Shown piece by piece: positions 16,917 to 25,506 of a DNA stretch of 64,000 bases. The position numbers were made by a program, and so were the translations under genes. Source of the DNA: CAVTRI01 sp963737075 (GTDB lineage: Bacteria > Actinomycetota > Acidimicrobiia > Acidimicrobiales > Palsa-688); assembly GCA_963737075.1 (NCBI GenBank), contig CAVTRI010000002.1, positions 310,001-374,000 of the forward strand, given 5' to 3'. Position 1 is the first letter of the stretch. Each line of letters begins with the position of its first letter. Below the pieces are notes generated by a model. That model saw only the letters and a program-made list of their open reading frames with translations. It was not told the origin of the DNA and ran no database searches.

Positions 16917-17683
16917 CCCAGGGAACCCTGTTGAGGCCGACCATCGTGGTAGCGCCGCATCCGGATGACGAGGTCCTCGGCTGCTCGGCGGTGCTGTACC
17001 GCAGCTCCGCCACGGTCGTCCACGTCACAGACGGCGTTCCCCCATGGACAGCCTCCGACGCTCGGGAGGCGATCCGAGCGACCCGTCAGACCGAGTCGGC
17101 CCGGGCGTGGGCGTCGCTGTCGAGCGAGGTGCGTCCGCTTCCGCTGGGTTTCGGGGATCTCGTTGCCTGGCAGGCGGTGGAGGAGATTTGCGAATCCCTC
17201 TGCGAGGTGATCGCCGCCGCGGGTGCCGCCCGGGTGTTTCTGCCCGCCTACCAGCGGGGACACCCCGACCACGACGCCAGCTATCTGGCCGGGGCGATGG
17301 CCCGGCACCGGCTGCCCGACGACAGGGAGCGGATCTGGTGGGTCTACGGACTTTACGGTTTCGATGGCGGGCGCCGGCTTCGCTTCGGATGGTTGCCGCC
17401 TGACCCCTATGGCCCGTCCGAGGCGCGCGGGGGCGACGATCTACTCGAGGTCAAAGGGCACGCCTTGCGCCAGTTCGCCAGCCAGGTGTGGCCGGGATCC
17501 GCTCTCGACCTGTGGTTGAGCGAGCCGACCGTCGAACGGTTTGCCCCTCTCCCGGACCGGTGGGACGTCCTGCCGGCGGTGCCCTCCTTTTACGACGAAG
17601 AGCTGCAGTTCGGGCGTCACGGCGCGTCCGTAGCGGTCGTCGAGTCGGCATTTCACCGGGTTCTGGCGGCGCGGGCGAGCTGA
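16913..17683 (+). CDS. PIG-L family deacetylase (first copy)
   Basis: 256 residues from GTG 16913 overlapping the glycosyltransferase stop. The zinc/catalytic motif is VVAPHPDDEVLGCSA (residues about 12-26) and the distal zinc His is in YQRGHPDHDASYLAG. Unlike MshB it is divergent after the second motif (WWVYGLYGFDGGRRLRFGWL, FYDEELQFGRHG). PIG-L enzymes remove acetyl from N-acetylglucosamine conjugates such as GlcNAc-inositol. Its place directly after a glycosyltransferase suggests it deacetylates that enzyme's product. Confidence 0.85.
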   Translation: MTQGTLLRPTIVVAPHPDDEVLGCSAVLYRSSATVVHVTDGVPPWTASDAREAIRATRQTESARAWASLSSEVRPLPLGFGDLVAWQAVEEICESLCEVIAAAGAARVFLPAYQRGHPDHDASYLAGAMARHRLPDDRERIWWVYGLYGFDGGRRLRFGWLPPDPYGPSEARGGDDLLEVKGHALRQFASQVWPGSALDLWLSEPTVERFAPLPDRWDVLPAVPSFYDEELQFGRHGASVAVVESAFHRVLAARAS

Positions 17684-17701
17684 GCGGGTTAGGAACGTCA
17701 G

Positions 17702-18652
17702 ATGCAGGCGACGGTGGTCCGTCCGGCCGAGCTCGGACCGGTCGAGAGGCAGCAATGGGCCTCCTTCGCGCGGGGCCCCTCACTCGGCAGTCCGTTCCTG
17801 TCCTCAGAGTTCGCCCGGCTCATCGGCGAGCTGCGCGACGACGCCAGGGTCGCTGTCATCGACGAAGGTCAGACGATCTGCGCTTTCTTTGCCTTCCAGG
17901 CTGACCGCGATCGTGTCGGACGGCCGATAGGAGCGACGATCGCCGACGCCCAGGCGGTCATGTGCGACGCCGACTGGGACTTCGACGCCCAGGAGCTCAT
18001 CGCGGCCTCCGGCCTATCGTGCTGGCACTTCGATCACCTGGTCGTGTCGCAGCGACCGTTTGCCCCCTACCACCGCCAGCGCCATCGGGCGCCGCTTGTC
18101 GATCTCCGGCGCGGGCATGAGCACTTTCTCCTCGAGGTCCGCTCCCATTCCAAGGACCTGCTCGCACAGGTCGGCCGACGGCGCCGGAAACTGGCACGCG
18201 AGGTGGGACCGGTGGTGTGCGAATGGCAGAGCAGCAAGCCCGAGGACGACCTGAGGCGGCTCGAGCAGTGGAAGTCCGGCCAGTACGCGCGGGACCAGAC
18301 ATGGGACCGGTTCGCAGCGCCGTGGATCTCCGACGCCGTGAGACGGCTCGCCCAATCCCGTGATCCCGGCTGCACAGGCGTGTTGACCGTCCTGCGGGCC
18401 GGTGACCGGCTGGTCGCAGCCCATTTCGGCTTGCTGGGCCACGACCGACTGTCGTGGTGGTTCCCCGCCTACGACCCCGAGTTCGGGCGCCACTCCCCCG
18501 GCCTCATCCTGCTGCTCTCCGTGATCCGGGAGGCGGCCGAGCGAGCCGTGCCGGTCATCGACCTGGGGCGCGGCGAACACGGGTACAAGCTTCGTGTCAC
18601 ACCGCATTTCTCCGAGGTGGTGGAAGGCTGTGTGGACGGCGCCCCACCATAA
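17702..18652 (+). CDS. CelD/BcsL-type GNAT acyltransferase
   Basis: 316 residues. The C-terminal GNAT_6 (CelD/BcsL) domain is clear: VLRAGDRLVAAHFGLLGHDR, SWWFPAYDPEFGRHSPGLIL, then VIDLGRGEHGYKLRVTPHFS, which closely follows the family pattern DFGRGDxxYK. The N-terminal half is a second degenerate GNAT-like domain, as in FemAB proteins. Such proteins acylate or aminoacylate sugar amines. After two deacetylase/glycosyltransferase steps it would re-acylate the freed amine. The stop and the next start overlap as TAATG, confirming a single operon. Confidence 0.82.
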   Translation: MQATVVRPAELGPVERQQWASFARGPSLGSPFLSSEFARLIGELRDDARVAVIDEGQTICAFFAFQADRDRVGRPIGATIADAQAVMCDADWDFDAQELIAASGLSCWHFDHLVVSQRPFAPYHRQRHRAPLVDLRRGHEHFLLEVRSHSKDLLAQVGRRRRKLAREVGPVVCEWQSSKPEDDLRRLEQWKSGQYARDQTWDRFAAPWISDAVRRLAQSRDPGCTGVLTVLRAGDRLVAAHFGLLGHDRLSWWFPAYDPEFGRHSPGLILLLSVIREAAERAVPVIDLGRGEHGYKLRVTPHFSEVVEGCVDGAPP

Positions 18653-19473
18653 TGGGCAGCATGGCCGCTCGAACGTTGATGGCTATCCATGCCCACCCTG
18701 ACGATGAGGTGATCTCCACCGGCGGAGTGCTAGCCCGCTACGCCAGAGAGGGGGTGCGCACGGTGGTGGTGACCTGCACGGATGGTTCCCAGGGCTTCGG
18801 GCCCGGCGGCTCGTTGCCCGGAGAGCCGGGCCATGACCGCGATGCCGTCGCGAAGGTCCGCAAAGCGGAGCTCGAGCGATCGTGCGCGGCGCTCGGGGTG
18901 AGCCATCTGGAGATGCTCGGCTATCGCGACTCCGGTATGGCGGGCTGGGACGGCAACCGTGATCCGGAGGCGTTCTGCAACCTGCCCGTCGATCAGGCTG
19001 CCCCTCGCGTGGCCGCATTGATCGAGCGGTATCAACCACAGGTCGTCCTTACCTACGACGAGAGAGGCGGCTACGGCCATCCGGATCATATCCAGACCCA
19101 TCGAGTGGCGATGGCCGCCGTCGACGGGATGACCGGACCGGCCAAGGTGTACTTCACGGCCCGCAGCAGGGGGAAAACGGAGCGGATGAGAGAACTGCGC
19201 CAGCAGCTGCAGCTGGATCGTCCGGGACGGCCCCCGCGAGCGGCGCCCGTGGGAACACCCGATTCGATCATCACCACAACGATCGACGCCATTGCCGCCC
19301 TTGATCGCAAGCGGGCCGCCCTGCAGGCTCATGCCAGCCAGCTGGCGGACACCGTCTGGGTCAAAGTCGGCGAGGCAGAGTTCGCCGAGCTGTTCGGACA
19401 AGAGACGTTCATCCGGGTGCGGGATGTGACCGGTGCCGCCCTACCGGAAACGGACCTGTTCGCGGGTGTGTGA
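18652..19473 (+). CDS. PIG-L family deacetylase, MshB/Mca-like (second copy)
   Basis: 273 residues from ATG 18652 (TAATG overlap); ATG 18661 is possible. The zinc site is AIHAHPDDEVISTGGVLARY plus VLTYDERGGYGHPDHIQTHR, nearly identical in layout to MshB and mycothiol S-conjugate amidase, and MLGYRDSGMAGWDGN is a further Mca/MshB signature. It would hydrolyse an N-acetyl-glucosaminyl amide or a mycothiol conjugate. Whether it is this organism's MshB or Mca, or serves the cluster's own product, cannot be told. It is the only one of the two PIG-L copies that looks mycothiol-like. Confidence 0.87.
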   Translation: MGSMAARTLMAIHAHPDDEVISTGGVLARYAREGVRTVVVTCTDGSQGFGPGGSLPGEPGHDRDAVAKVRKAELERSCAALGVSHLEMLGYRDSGMAGWDGNRDPEAFCNLPVDQAAPRVAALIERYQPQVVLTYDERGGYGHPDHIQTHRVAMAAVDGMTGPAKVYFTARSRGKTERMRELRQQLQLDRPGRPPRAAPVGTPDSIITTTIDAIAALDRKRAALQAHASQLADTVWVKVGEAEFAELFGQETFIRVRDVTGAALPETDLFAGV

Positions 19474-19492
19474 TCCGGCAGACTCAGGGTCC

Positions 19493-19864
19493 GTGCTGCT
19501 GGTGGACGCCGCCAATGTGGTCGGATCGCGCCCGGATGGCTGGTGGCGGGACCGCCCGGCCGCCGCCGGCCGGCTGGTCCGACAGATCCGGGCCGCGGCG
19601 GCGTCATCCCGGCTACCGGTCCCGGTCGTCGTGGTGGTGGAAGGCGCCGCCTGCCGGGGCGTGCCCGAGGGGACGACCGATCAGGTCGAGGTCGTGCACG
19701 CCGCCGGCTCTGGAGACGACCTGCTGACTGCGTTGGCGGCGGACGCCGACGACCCGGTAGTCCTCGTCTCGGCCGACCGGGGCCTGCGGGCGAGGACCCG
19801 GCCCGGCGTCGCCACTGTGGGGCCCCGGTGGCTGCTCGAGCGGATCGAGCCCCCACCGGGGTAG
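19493..19864 (+). CDS. Small NYN/PIN-like domain protein
   Basis: 123 residues from GTG 19493, 19 bases after the PIG-L stop. VLLVDAANVVGSRPDGWWRD gives the first acidic residue of a NYN/PIN-type nuclease core, and DDPVVLVSADRGLRARTRPG resembles the strand carrying the later Asp. Such small actinobacterial proteins are annotated as NTP-binding or RNase-like. Activity is not established. Most of the gene (from 19613) is covered on the opposite strand by the tail of the membrane glycosyltransferase-like gene, an exceptional convergent overlap of 252 bases. Confidence 0.65.
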   Translation: MLLVDAANVVGSRPDGWWRDRPAAAGRLVRQIRAAAASSRLPVPVVVVVEGAACRGVPEGTTDQVEVVHAAGSGDDLLTALAADADDPVVLVSADRGLRARTRPGVATVGPRWLLERIEPPPG

Positions 19865-21169
19865 AGCCCAGCGCACGTAGAGGGACGGCCACAGGAACAG
19901 CGGCACGAGCGGCAGGAGCATTCGTGGGTCGGCAGAGGGTGGTAGGTGGACGGCGAAACCGAGGATCGCCAGCAGCGCAAACGCGCTGGCCTCTGGAGGC
20001 CAGTGGGGTCGGCGGCCCAGTGCCCGCGCGAATGCGCCGAGCAGAGCGAGGTTAAACACGCCGTAGACGATGAGCGCGTAGGTCGGCAGCCAGAACGAGA
20101 ACGGGAATCCGAGGACCATGCGGCTGACGTTCGCCGCCAGGTTGAGCACATACTTGGCGGGATGGGCATACGCGTTGTGCTCGGCAATGCGCGTGAACGC
20201 CTCGTCACGCTGGAGCGGCTGGAGCTGGTCGAGGCGTGCGTATAAGGGGCGGTAGCGCGCGAGCGAGGGGTCGCTTTCGACGCTGTGAACCGAATGCCAG
20301 TCGCCGAGTTGGTCCATCTCCGGCTGGGACATCCAGAACAGCGACTCCCCACCCGAGTTGCCCCAATACGGGAGCTTGCCCGTAACGTGCTCGGTGTAGG
20401 CCAGCCAGGGGAAGCAGCAGGTCAGGGCGACCAACGCGACTGCGAGCAGCCGCCGCGGCACGGCGCGGTGGCGACGCCCCAGGGTCCAAGCGCCGGCTGC
20501 GACGACGAGCGCGAGGACGACCCAGCCATACTCCAGGCGGGTGTAGGTCAGCGCCGCTAGAGACAAGCCGGCGGCAAAGGCGTGGCGTCGGCCGCCGTCC
20601 TGGAGGTAGCGCGAGATGAAAAGCATCGTCGCTATCAAGAAGACGAGTGCCAGCTCTTCCTTGGTCAGCGAGGTCAGCAGGTACCCGAACGGCAGGTAGA
20701 CCCCGAGCAGGTAGGCGCCGGCGAGGGCAGGGCGCGGCGCGAGGCGCAGGCGCAGCAGGCGGTGGAAGAGCACGACGGCCACGTACAGCAGGAGCGGTCC
20801 GCACAGCAGGCGCATGACAGTGAGGGGGAAGTGCAGCCAAACCATCGGCGCGAGCAGCAGCGGGATCGCCGGGCCGTACCAGAGGTACGCCTCTCCATCG
20901 AAGGTGCCGACCGTCGCGTAGTGTCCGTGGAGGATGGCGTGGGCGTAGCCGAGAAGCGGTTGCTCGTCGCCGCCGAGGGCGTGCGCAGGCGCGAGCAGCA
21001 GCGCCGCGACTACGTAGACGACAAGCAGGGGGCTGAGCTGCGGCAAGGCGCCGGAAAGGCGGAGGGGGGCGCCCATGCGATCACTGGGCAACGAGGTGGA
21101 GGGCGCCGGCACCTCCATCACCGCGACCTGCGACCCCGACATGTCAGCGCGCAGCCTAATGATGCACAC
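19613..21169 (-). CDS. Polytopic membrane glycosyltransferase-like protein (GT-C fold)
   Basis: 518 residues. Residues about 20-430 hold ten or more membrane helices (LLVVYVVAALLLAPAHAL, AIPLLLAPMVWLHFPLTVMRLL, LVFLIATMLFISRYL, ALLAILGFAVHLPPSADPRMLLPLVPLFLWPSLYVRWAL) with a periplasmic loop bearing acidic residues near GGDEQPLLGYAH, as in dolichyl/polyprenyl-phosphate-sugar-using GT39/GT83 enzymes. The last 85 residues are hydrophilic, Pro/Arg/His-rich and read in antisense to the NYN-like gene. They are unlikely to be conserved, and the ancestral stop may have been lost. ATG 21139 is an alternative start. Confidence 0.72.
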   Translation of the reverse strand: MCIIRLRADMSGSQVAVMEVPAPSTSLPSDRMGAPLRLSGALPQLSPLLVVYVVAALLLAPAHALGGDEQPLLGYAHAILHGHYATVGTFDGEAYLWYGPAIPLLLAPMVWLHFPLTVMRLLCGPLLLYVAVVLFHRLLRLRLAPRPALAGAYLLGVYLPFGYLLTSLTKEELALVFLIATMLFISRYLQDGGRRHAFAAGLSLAALTYTRLEYGWVVLALVVAAGAWTLGRRHRAVPRRLLAVALVALTCCFPWLAYTEHVTGKLPYWGNSGGESLFWMSQPEMDQLGDWHSVHSVESDPSLARYRPLYARLDQLQPLQRDEAFTRIAEHNAYAHPAKYVLNLAANVSRMVLGFPFSFWLPTYALIVYGVFNLALLGAFARALGRRPHWPPEASAFALLAILGFAVHLPPSADPRMLLPLVPLFLWPSLYVRWALPRWGLDPLEQPPGPHSGDAGPGPRPQAPVGRDEDYRVVGVRRQRSQQVVSRAGGVHDLDLIGRPLGHAPAGGAFHHHDDRDR

Positions 21170-21196
21170 GAAGTGCTATCTAGACGTCAGGCTGGG

Positions 21197-22404
21197 TCAC
21201 GTGCCTCTGCGGTTGAGTTTGTCGGCCACCTTCCCGGCCGTTTTGGCGACCACCTCCGGAATGACGTGACCGGGGCTGGCATCGAAGCTGGACTCGTCGA
21301 GCATGTCTTTGACCATTTGCAAGGCGATCTGTTTGCGGTTCGGGATGCCCTCGCGCAGGGCTTGCAAAAGGGGCATGACCTGACTCTTTTTTACTTTGGC
21401 CGGGAGCGGCGGTTCGTGCTCGTTGCTCACGGCTTCGACGATGACCGAGCCGTCCAGGGCCAACGCCTGGCGCATCTGATCGCAGCAGAGAAGGGGGTCA
21501 TCGATGCGGACGCCACGGGCTCCGCAAGCCTCTCGATATAGGGCATGGTCGAACCCACGATCAACAAACCGTCGCAGGCCTCCAGGGCTTCTTCGGAGGG
21601 GCGGGTGCCGACCAGGCCGATGGTGCCGGTGGTGTAGGGGCTGTCGTCGGGCACGCAGTCCTTGCCCAGCATGGCCTTGATGATGGGGGCGCCCAGCTTT
21701 TCGGCCGCCGCCTCCAGTTCGGCTCGGGCGCCCCGGGCTCCGGCTCCGGCCAGGATGGCCACCCGTTGGGCCCGGTTCAGCACCGCGGCCGCCGCCTCCA
21801 TGTCCTCGCGTTGCGGGATCCGAATCGGGGGACGCCAGGCGGGACTGGTGTGGCCGGGCACGTTGCGCATGTAGCGGCTGCCGCTGTCGGCCGGAGCGAC
21901 TTGGAAGTCAATTGGGAAATCCAAATGCGCCGGCCCTCGTTCGGCCAAGGCCGAGCGGCAGGCGAAGTCGACCATGTTGATGACGTGCTGCGGACCCATG
22001 ATGCGCTGGTTGAACACGGTCACGTCGTTGAACAGGTAGTCGTTGTTGACGTCCTGGAGGTAGCTGGTGCCGATCAGGTCGTGGTAGGACATGCCGGTGA
22101 TCGCCAGGATCGGGGCTTGTTCAACGCGGGCATCGAGCAGCCCGTTCAACAGATGGGCGGCGCCGGGACCGGACGTGGCGAAACAGACCCCTAGCCGGCC
22201 GGTGAATTTGGCGTAGCCAACCGCGGCCATGGCTGCGGTTTCTTCGTGACGGACGTGGATGTAGCGCATCCGGTCGGCCGTCTTGCGCAGGGCCTCCATG
22301 AACCCGTTGATGCCGTCGCCGGGCAATCCGAAGATGGCGTCGACCCCCCAGGCCAGGAGTCGCTCGACCATGACGTCAGAGGCAGTGGTGGTGTCAGTGG
22401 ACAT
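21197..22404 (-). pseudogene. Pyruvate oxidase-like TPP enzyme, internally deleted
   Basis: The 5' part (22404 to about 21533) encodes a good TPP-enzyme N-terminus: pyrimidine-binding domain with FGLPGDGINGFMEAL, catalytic Glu in HVRHEETAAMAAVGYAK, and TSGPGAAHLLNGLLDA, then the central domain up to LIVGSTMPYI. The sequence then jumps, out of frame, to EACGARGVRIDDPLL and ALALDGSVIVEAVSNEHEPP (about 21533 to 21197), which is the extreme C-terminus of the same family. The diphosphate/Mg-binding domain (GDG...N motif), expected to be about 200-250 residues, is missing. The product cannot work. The start overlaps the FAD/Fe-S oxidase stop by 11 bases and has a GAGGAG site, so both once formed a lactate-pyruvate oxidation operon. 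Confidence 0.8.
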
Positions 22405-24847
22405 GCGCTCCTCCTCGATGCAGAGCTTGGGCGATGACCTCGGCCAGATGCAGGGGCTGGCGGTCGGTGTTCTGGGCGATCTGCTCTCGGCAACTGAACC
22501 CGTCGGCGATGATCAGTGTGTCAGCGTCGGCGTGGCGCACCGCGGGCAGGATGACCCGCTCCCCCGCTGCCAACGACACCTGGTATTTCTCGCCGGTTTC
22601 GTATCCGAAGCTGCCGGCCATGCCGCAGCAGCCCGAGTCGGGGCGCTCCACGTCCAGGCCCAATCGGTCAATGACCGTGTGCTCGTCGTCGAAGCCCATG
22701 ACCGCCTGGTGGTGGCAGTGGGCCTGCAGCAAGGCCCTGGCATGGAGAACTGGCAGGGGAAAGCTCGGCGCCTTTTGGACCAAGAACTCGCTGAGGGTGT
22801 AGGCCTGCTGGGACCAGCGGCGAGCGTCGCCGTCGTGCGGAAACAAATTCACCAGCTCGTCTCGGAACACCGCCACGCAAGACGGCTCCAGGCCCACCAC
22901 CGGGACGCCGGTCTCGATGTCCTCCCGCAGGCTGCTGAGGATGCGCCGCAACCACCGCTTGGCCGTGGGCAGCATGCCGTAGTCGTAGAGCGGACGGCCG
23001 CAGCACAGCACCCGGTCGGGGATCCGGACCGCGAAATGGGCGGCCTCGAGCACTTCGGTCGCGGCTCGGGCTACCTGCGGGGTGAAAAAGTTGTTGAACG
23101 TGTCCGGCCACAACAGCACCGGCGGCCCATCGTTCGACGGTTCGGTACGGGCCGCCCACCAGTCCCGAAACGTTTCGGTCGCGAACGCCGGCGCACGTCG
23201 CTGGACGGCGACGCCCGCAGCCTTCTTGGCCAGTCGGCCCAGGCCGGGGAAGGTCATCACGGTGTTGGCCAGCCGAGGAACACGGGAGGCGCCGCGGGCC
23301 CACAGAGGAATCAATCCCAGACTGTAGGCGGCTCGGGGTCGTAGCCGGCACGCGTAATAGTGCGACAGAAACTCCGCCTTGTAGGTGGCCATGTCCACAG
23401 ACACCGGGCAGTCGCTCTTACAGCCCTTGCAGGCCAGGCACAGCTCCAGCGCGTCCCTGACGTGCTCGTCGCGCCACACGTTGCCACGCTGGTCGGGGTT
23501 GGACATCATTTCGAACAGGAGCCGGGCCCGTCCCCGGGTGGAGTTCTTCTCTTCGCGGGTGACCATGAACGACGGGCACATCGTCCCGCCAGACAGGTGC
23601 CGGCAGTTGCCCACTCCGAAACAGCGGTTGGCCGCCTCGGCGAAGCTCCCCTGATCCTCGACGAACGAGAAATGGGTCGCCACCTGGCGGGGCCGATAGT
23701 CGCTTCCAAGCCGGACGTTCTGGTCCGGCTTGTAGGGATTCACCACCTTGCCCGGGTTCATCTTCCCGTCAGGGTCGAAGATGGCCTTGAACTTGGCGAA
23801 CGCCTCGATCAGGTCCGGGCCGAACATTTTGCCCAGCAGGGCACCGCGCAGCTGCCCATCGCCGTGCTCGCCCGACAGGGACCCGCCGTAGCGGATTACG
23901 AGGTCGGCCGCTTCGTCCAAGAAGGCCCGGAAGTTGGCCAACCCCTCCGCCGAAGCCAGGTCCAGGTCCAGCCGGTTGTGCACGCAGCCCTGACCGAAGT
24001 GGCCGAACAAGACGGTGTGATAACCGAAGCGGGCCACGAGGTCCTGGAACTCGCGCAGGTAGTCCGCCAGCCGCTCCGAGTCCACCGCGGCGTCCTCCCA
24101 GCCGGCCAGGCCCGGATGCTCGCCCGGGATCCGGGTCGATCCGATGGCACGCCGGCGCACCTCCCAGATGTCCGTCTCGAGCGCGGGGTTGTCGAACAGC
24201 GCCACGCTGGAGTGACCGGCTGCTTCCAGGCGATGCGCGTACTCCCGGGCCTTGGCGTCTGCCTCCTGTGCACTGTCCCCGCCATATTCGGCCAGCAGCC
24301 AGGCCTGCCCCGTGGGCAGTTCATTCATCCCCGGCAGGTCCTGGCCCTTGGTCCGCAAATTGCGGATCACCCCGGCATCGAAGAACTCCTGCCCGATCAC
24401 TTCCGTCGCCAGTCCCGTCGGCACCGCCGCCGCGGCCGACGCGGCGTCATCGAATCCTGCCACCAGCAGACTGTGGAATGGCGGATCCGGTACCAAGCGC
24501 ACGGTGGCCTCCAGGACCAGCACGCACGTCGACTCGCTGCCTACCAGGGCCCGAGCCACGTTGAAGTCCTTACAGAGCGAATCCAAATTGAATCCTGAAA
24601 CCCGCCGGGGAATGTCGGGATAGCGATTCTCGATGAGAGATCCATACCGGTCCCTCAGCTCGACCAGCGCCCGGTAGATCTCCGCCTGACGGCCCCCGGC
24701 TGCCTGAATGGCATCGAACTCCTCATTCGAGGTCGGGCCCACCCGCATCCGCACCCCGTCATAGGTGACCACGTCCAGAGACAACACGTTGTCCACGGTC
24801 TTGCCGCCCATGACCGAATGGGTCCCACATGAGTTGTTCCCGATCAT
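22394..24847 (-). CDS. FAD-linked/Fe-S oxidase (D-lactate dehydrogenase-like), main fragment
   Basis: 817 residues lacking the first part of the FAD domain, which lies in another frame at 24844-25371. It begins IGNNSCGTHSVMGGKTVDNV, a PCMH-type FAD-binding stretch. The FAD-oxidase C domain follows (HFGQGCVHNRLDLDL, GSLSGEHGDGQLRGALL), then CRHLSGGTMCPSF and a classical 4Fe-4S ligand set CLACKGCKSDCPV (about 470), and two CCG-type cysteine-rich modules (VLCCGRPLYDYG, PDSGCCGMAGSFGYE). This YdiJ/GlcD-GlcF-like layout oxidises D-2-hydroxyacids such as lactate and passes electrons to quinone or cytochrome. One base added to the C6 run at 24848-24853 would fuse both parts into about 990 residues. 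Confidence 0.83.
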   Translation of the reverse strand: MIGNNSCGTHSVMGGKTVDNVLSLDVVTYDGVRMRVGPTSNEEFDAIQAAGGRQAEIYRALVELRDRYGSLIENRYPDIPRRVSGFNLDSLCKDFNVARALVGSESTCVLVLEATVRLVPDPPFHSLLVAGFDDAASAAAAVPTGLATEVIGQEFFDAGVIRNLRTKGQDLPGMNELPTGQAWLLAEYGGDSAQEADAKAREYAHRLEAAGHSSVALFDNPALETDIWEVRRRAIGSTRIPGEHPGLAGWEDAAVDSERLADYLREFQDLVARFGYHTVLFGHFGQGCVHNRLDLDLASAEGLANFRAFLDEAADLVIRYGGSLSGEHGDGQLRGALLGKMFGPDLIEAFAKFKAIFDPDGKMNPGKVVNPYKPDQNVRLGSDYRPRQVATHFSFVEDQGSFAEAANRCFGVGNCRHLSGGTMCPSFMVTREEKNSTRGRARLLFEMMSNPDQRGNVWRDEHVRDALELCLACKGCKSDCPVSVDMATYKAEFLSHYYACRLRPRAAYSLGLIPLWARGASRVPRLANTVMTFPGLGRLAKKAAGVAVQRRAPAFATETFRDWWAARTEPSNDGPPVLLWPDTFNNFFTPQVARAATEVLEAAHFAVRIPDRVLCCGRPLYDYGMLPTAKRWLRRILSSLREDIETGVPVVGLEPSCVAVFRDELVNLFPHDGDARRWSQQAYTLSEFLVQKAPSFPLPVLHARALLQAHCHHQAVMGFDDEHTVIDRLGLDVERPDSGCCGMAGSFGYETGEKYQVSLAAGERVILPAVRHADADTLIIADGFSCREQIAQNTDRQPLHLAEVIAQALHRGGAHVH

Positions 24848-25371
24848 CCCCCCAACGTGCAGTGGTCATGGGTGGCGAGATCGGGAGCAAAGGTGAGCCC
24901 ATGCTGGCCCGCGGCATCGCGCAGCTGGTCGCAGATCACTCCCGGCTGCACCCGCGCCGAACGGGTTGCGACATCAACCTCCAGGATGCGGTTCATGTAC
25001 TTGGAGAAATCGAACATGACCGCGGCGTTCACGCTCTGCCCCGCCAGGCCGGTCCCACAGCCCCGCCCCAAAACGGGTACTCCGTACCGCCGGCAGCACT
25101 CCAACGCCGCTACGACATCCTGGGCATCTCGGGGGATGATCACCCCGATCGGCAGCTGCCGGTAGATCGACGCGTCATTCGCGTACAACCGCCGCGTCCC
25201 CTCATCGAACCGGACCTCTCCCTGCACGGCCGCCCGCAAGTCCTTCGTCAATGCGCCGACGTCTCTGCCAACCTCCCGCTCGCCGGACGCCCGCCGCCCC
25301 GTCCGGCCCGCTCCTTCCACCAGCTCAACCGGCTGCGATCGGGACATCAAGCGCCTCGCCGCCGCATGCAC
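24844..25371 (-). CDS. FAD-linked/Fe-S oxidase, N-terminal fragment (frameshifted)
   Basis: 175 residues carrying the beginning of the PCMH FAD-binding domain: GEVRFDEGTRRLYANDASIY, VPVLGRGCGTGLAGQSVNAA (the FAD pyrophosphate loop) and DLATHDHCTLGG. In relatives this last motif is followed immediately by MIGNNSCG, which is exactly how the next frame begins. The break is a G/C run of six at 24848-24853. It is either a sequencing error or an inactivating single-base loss. The likely native start is ATG 25371 or 25347. Confidence 0.8.
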   Translation of the reverse strand: MHAAARRLMSRSQPVELVEGAGRTGRRASGEREVGRDVGALTKDLRAAVQGEVRFDEGTRRLYANDASIYRQLPIGVIIPRDAQDVVAALECCRRYGVPVLGRGCGTGLAGQSVNAAVMFDFSKYMNRILEVDVATRSARVQPGVICDQLRDAAGQHGLTFAPDLATHDHCTLGG

Positions 25372-25506
25372 TCCATCACCCGCTCATCACCTCCCGGGTC
25401 GTGTCGGCACTCCAATTTCGGTGCTACCCATGTCGTGCCGCGACAAACAGCCACAAAGATGCCCGGGCCCTTTCAGCCAGCGTGGCTCTGGAGCATCATT
25501 GACCTG

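Noticed and set aside
15870..19473. Mycofactocin cluster, prompted by a peptide-like frame before a glycosyltransferase
   Set aside because: No radical SAM enzyme, no MftB/E/G-like genes and no IDGMCGVY-type precursor end.
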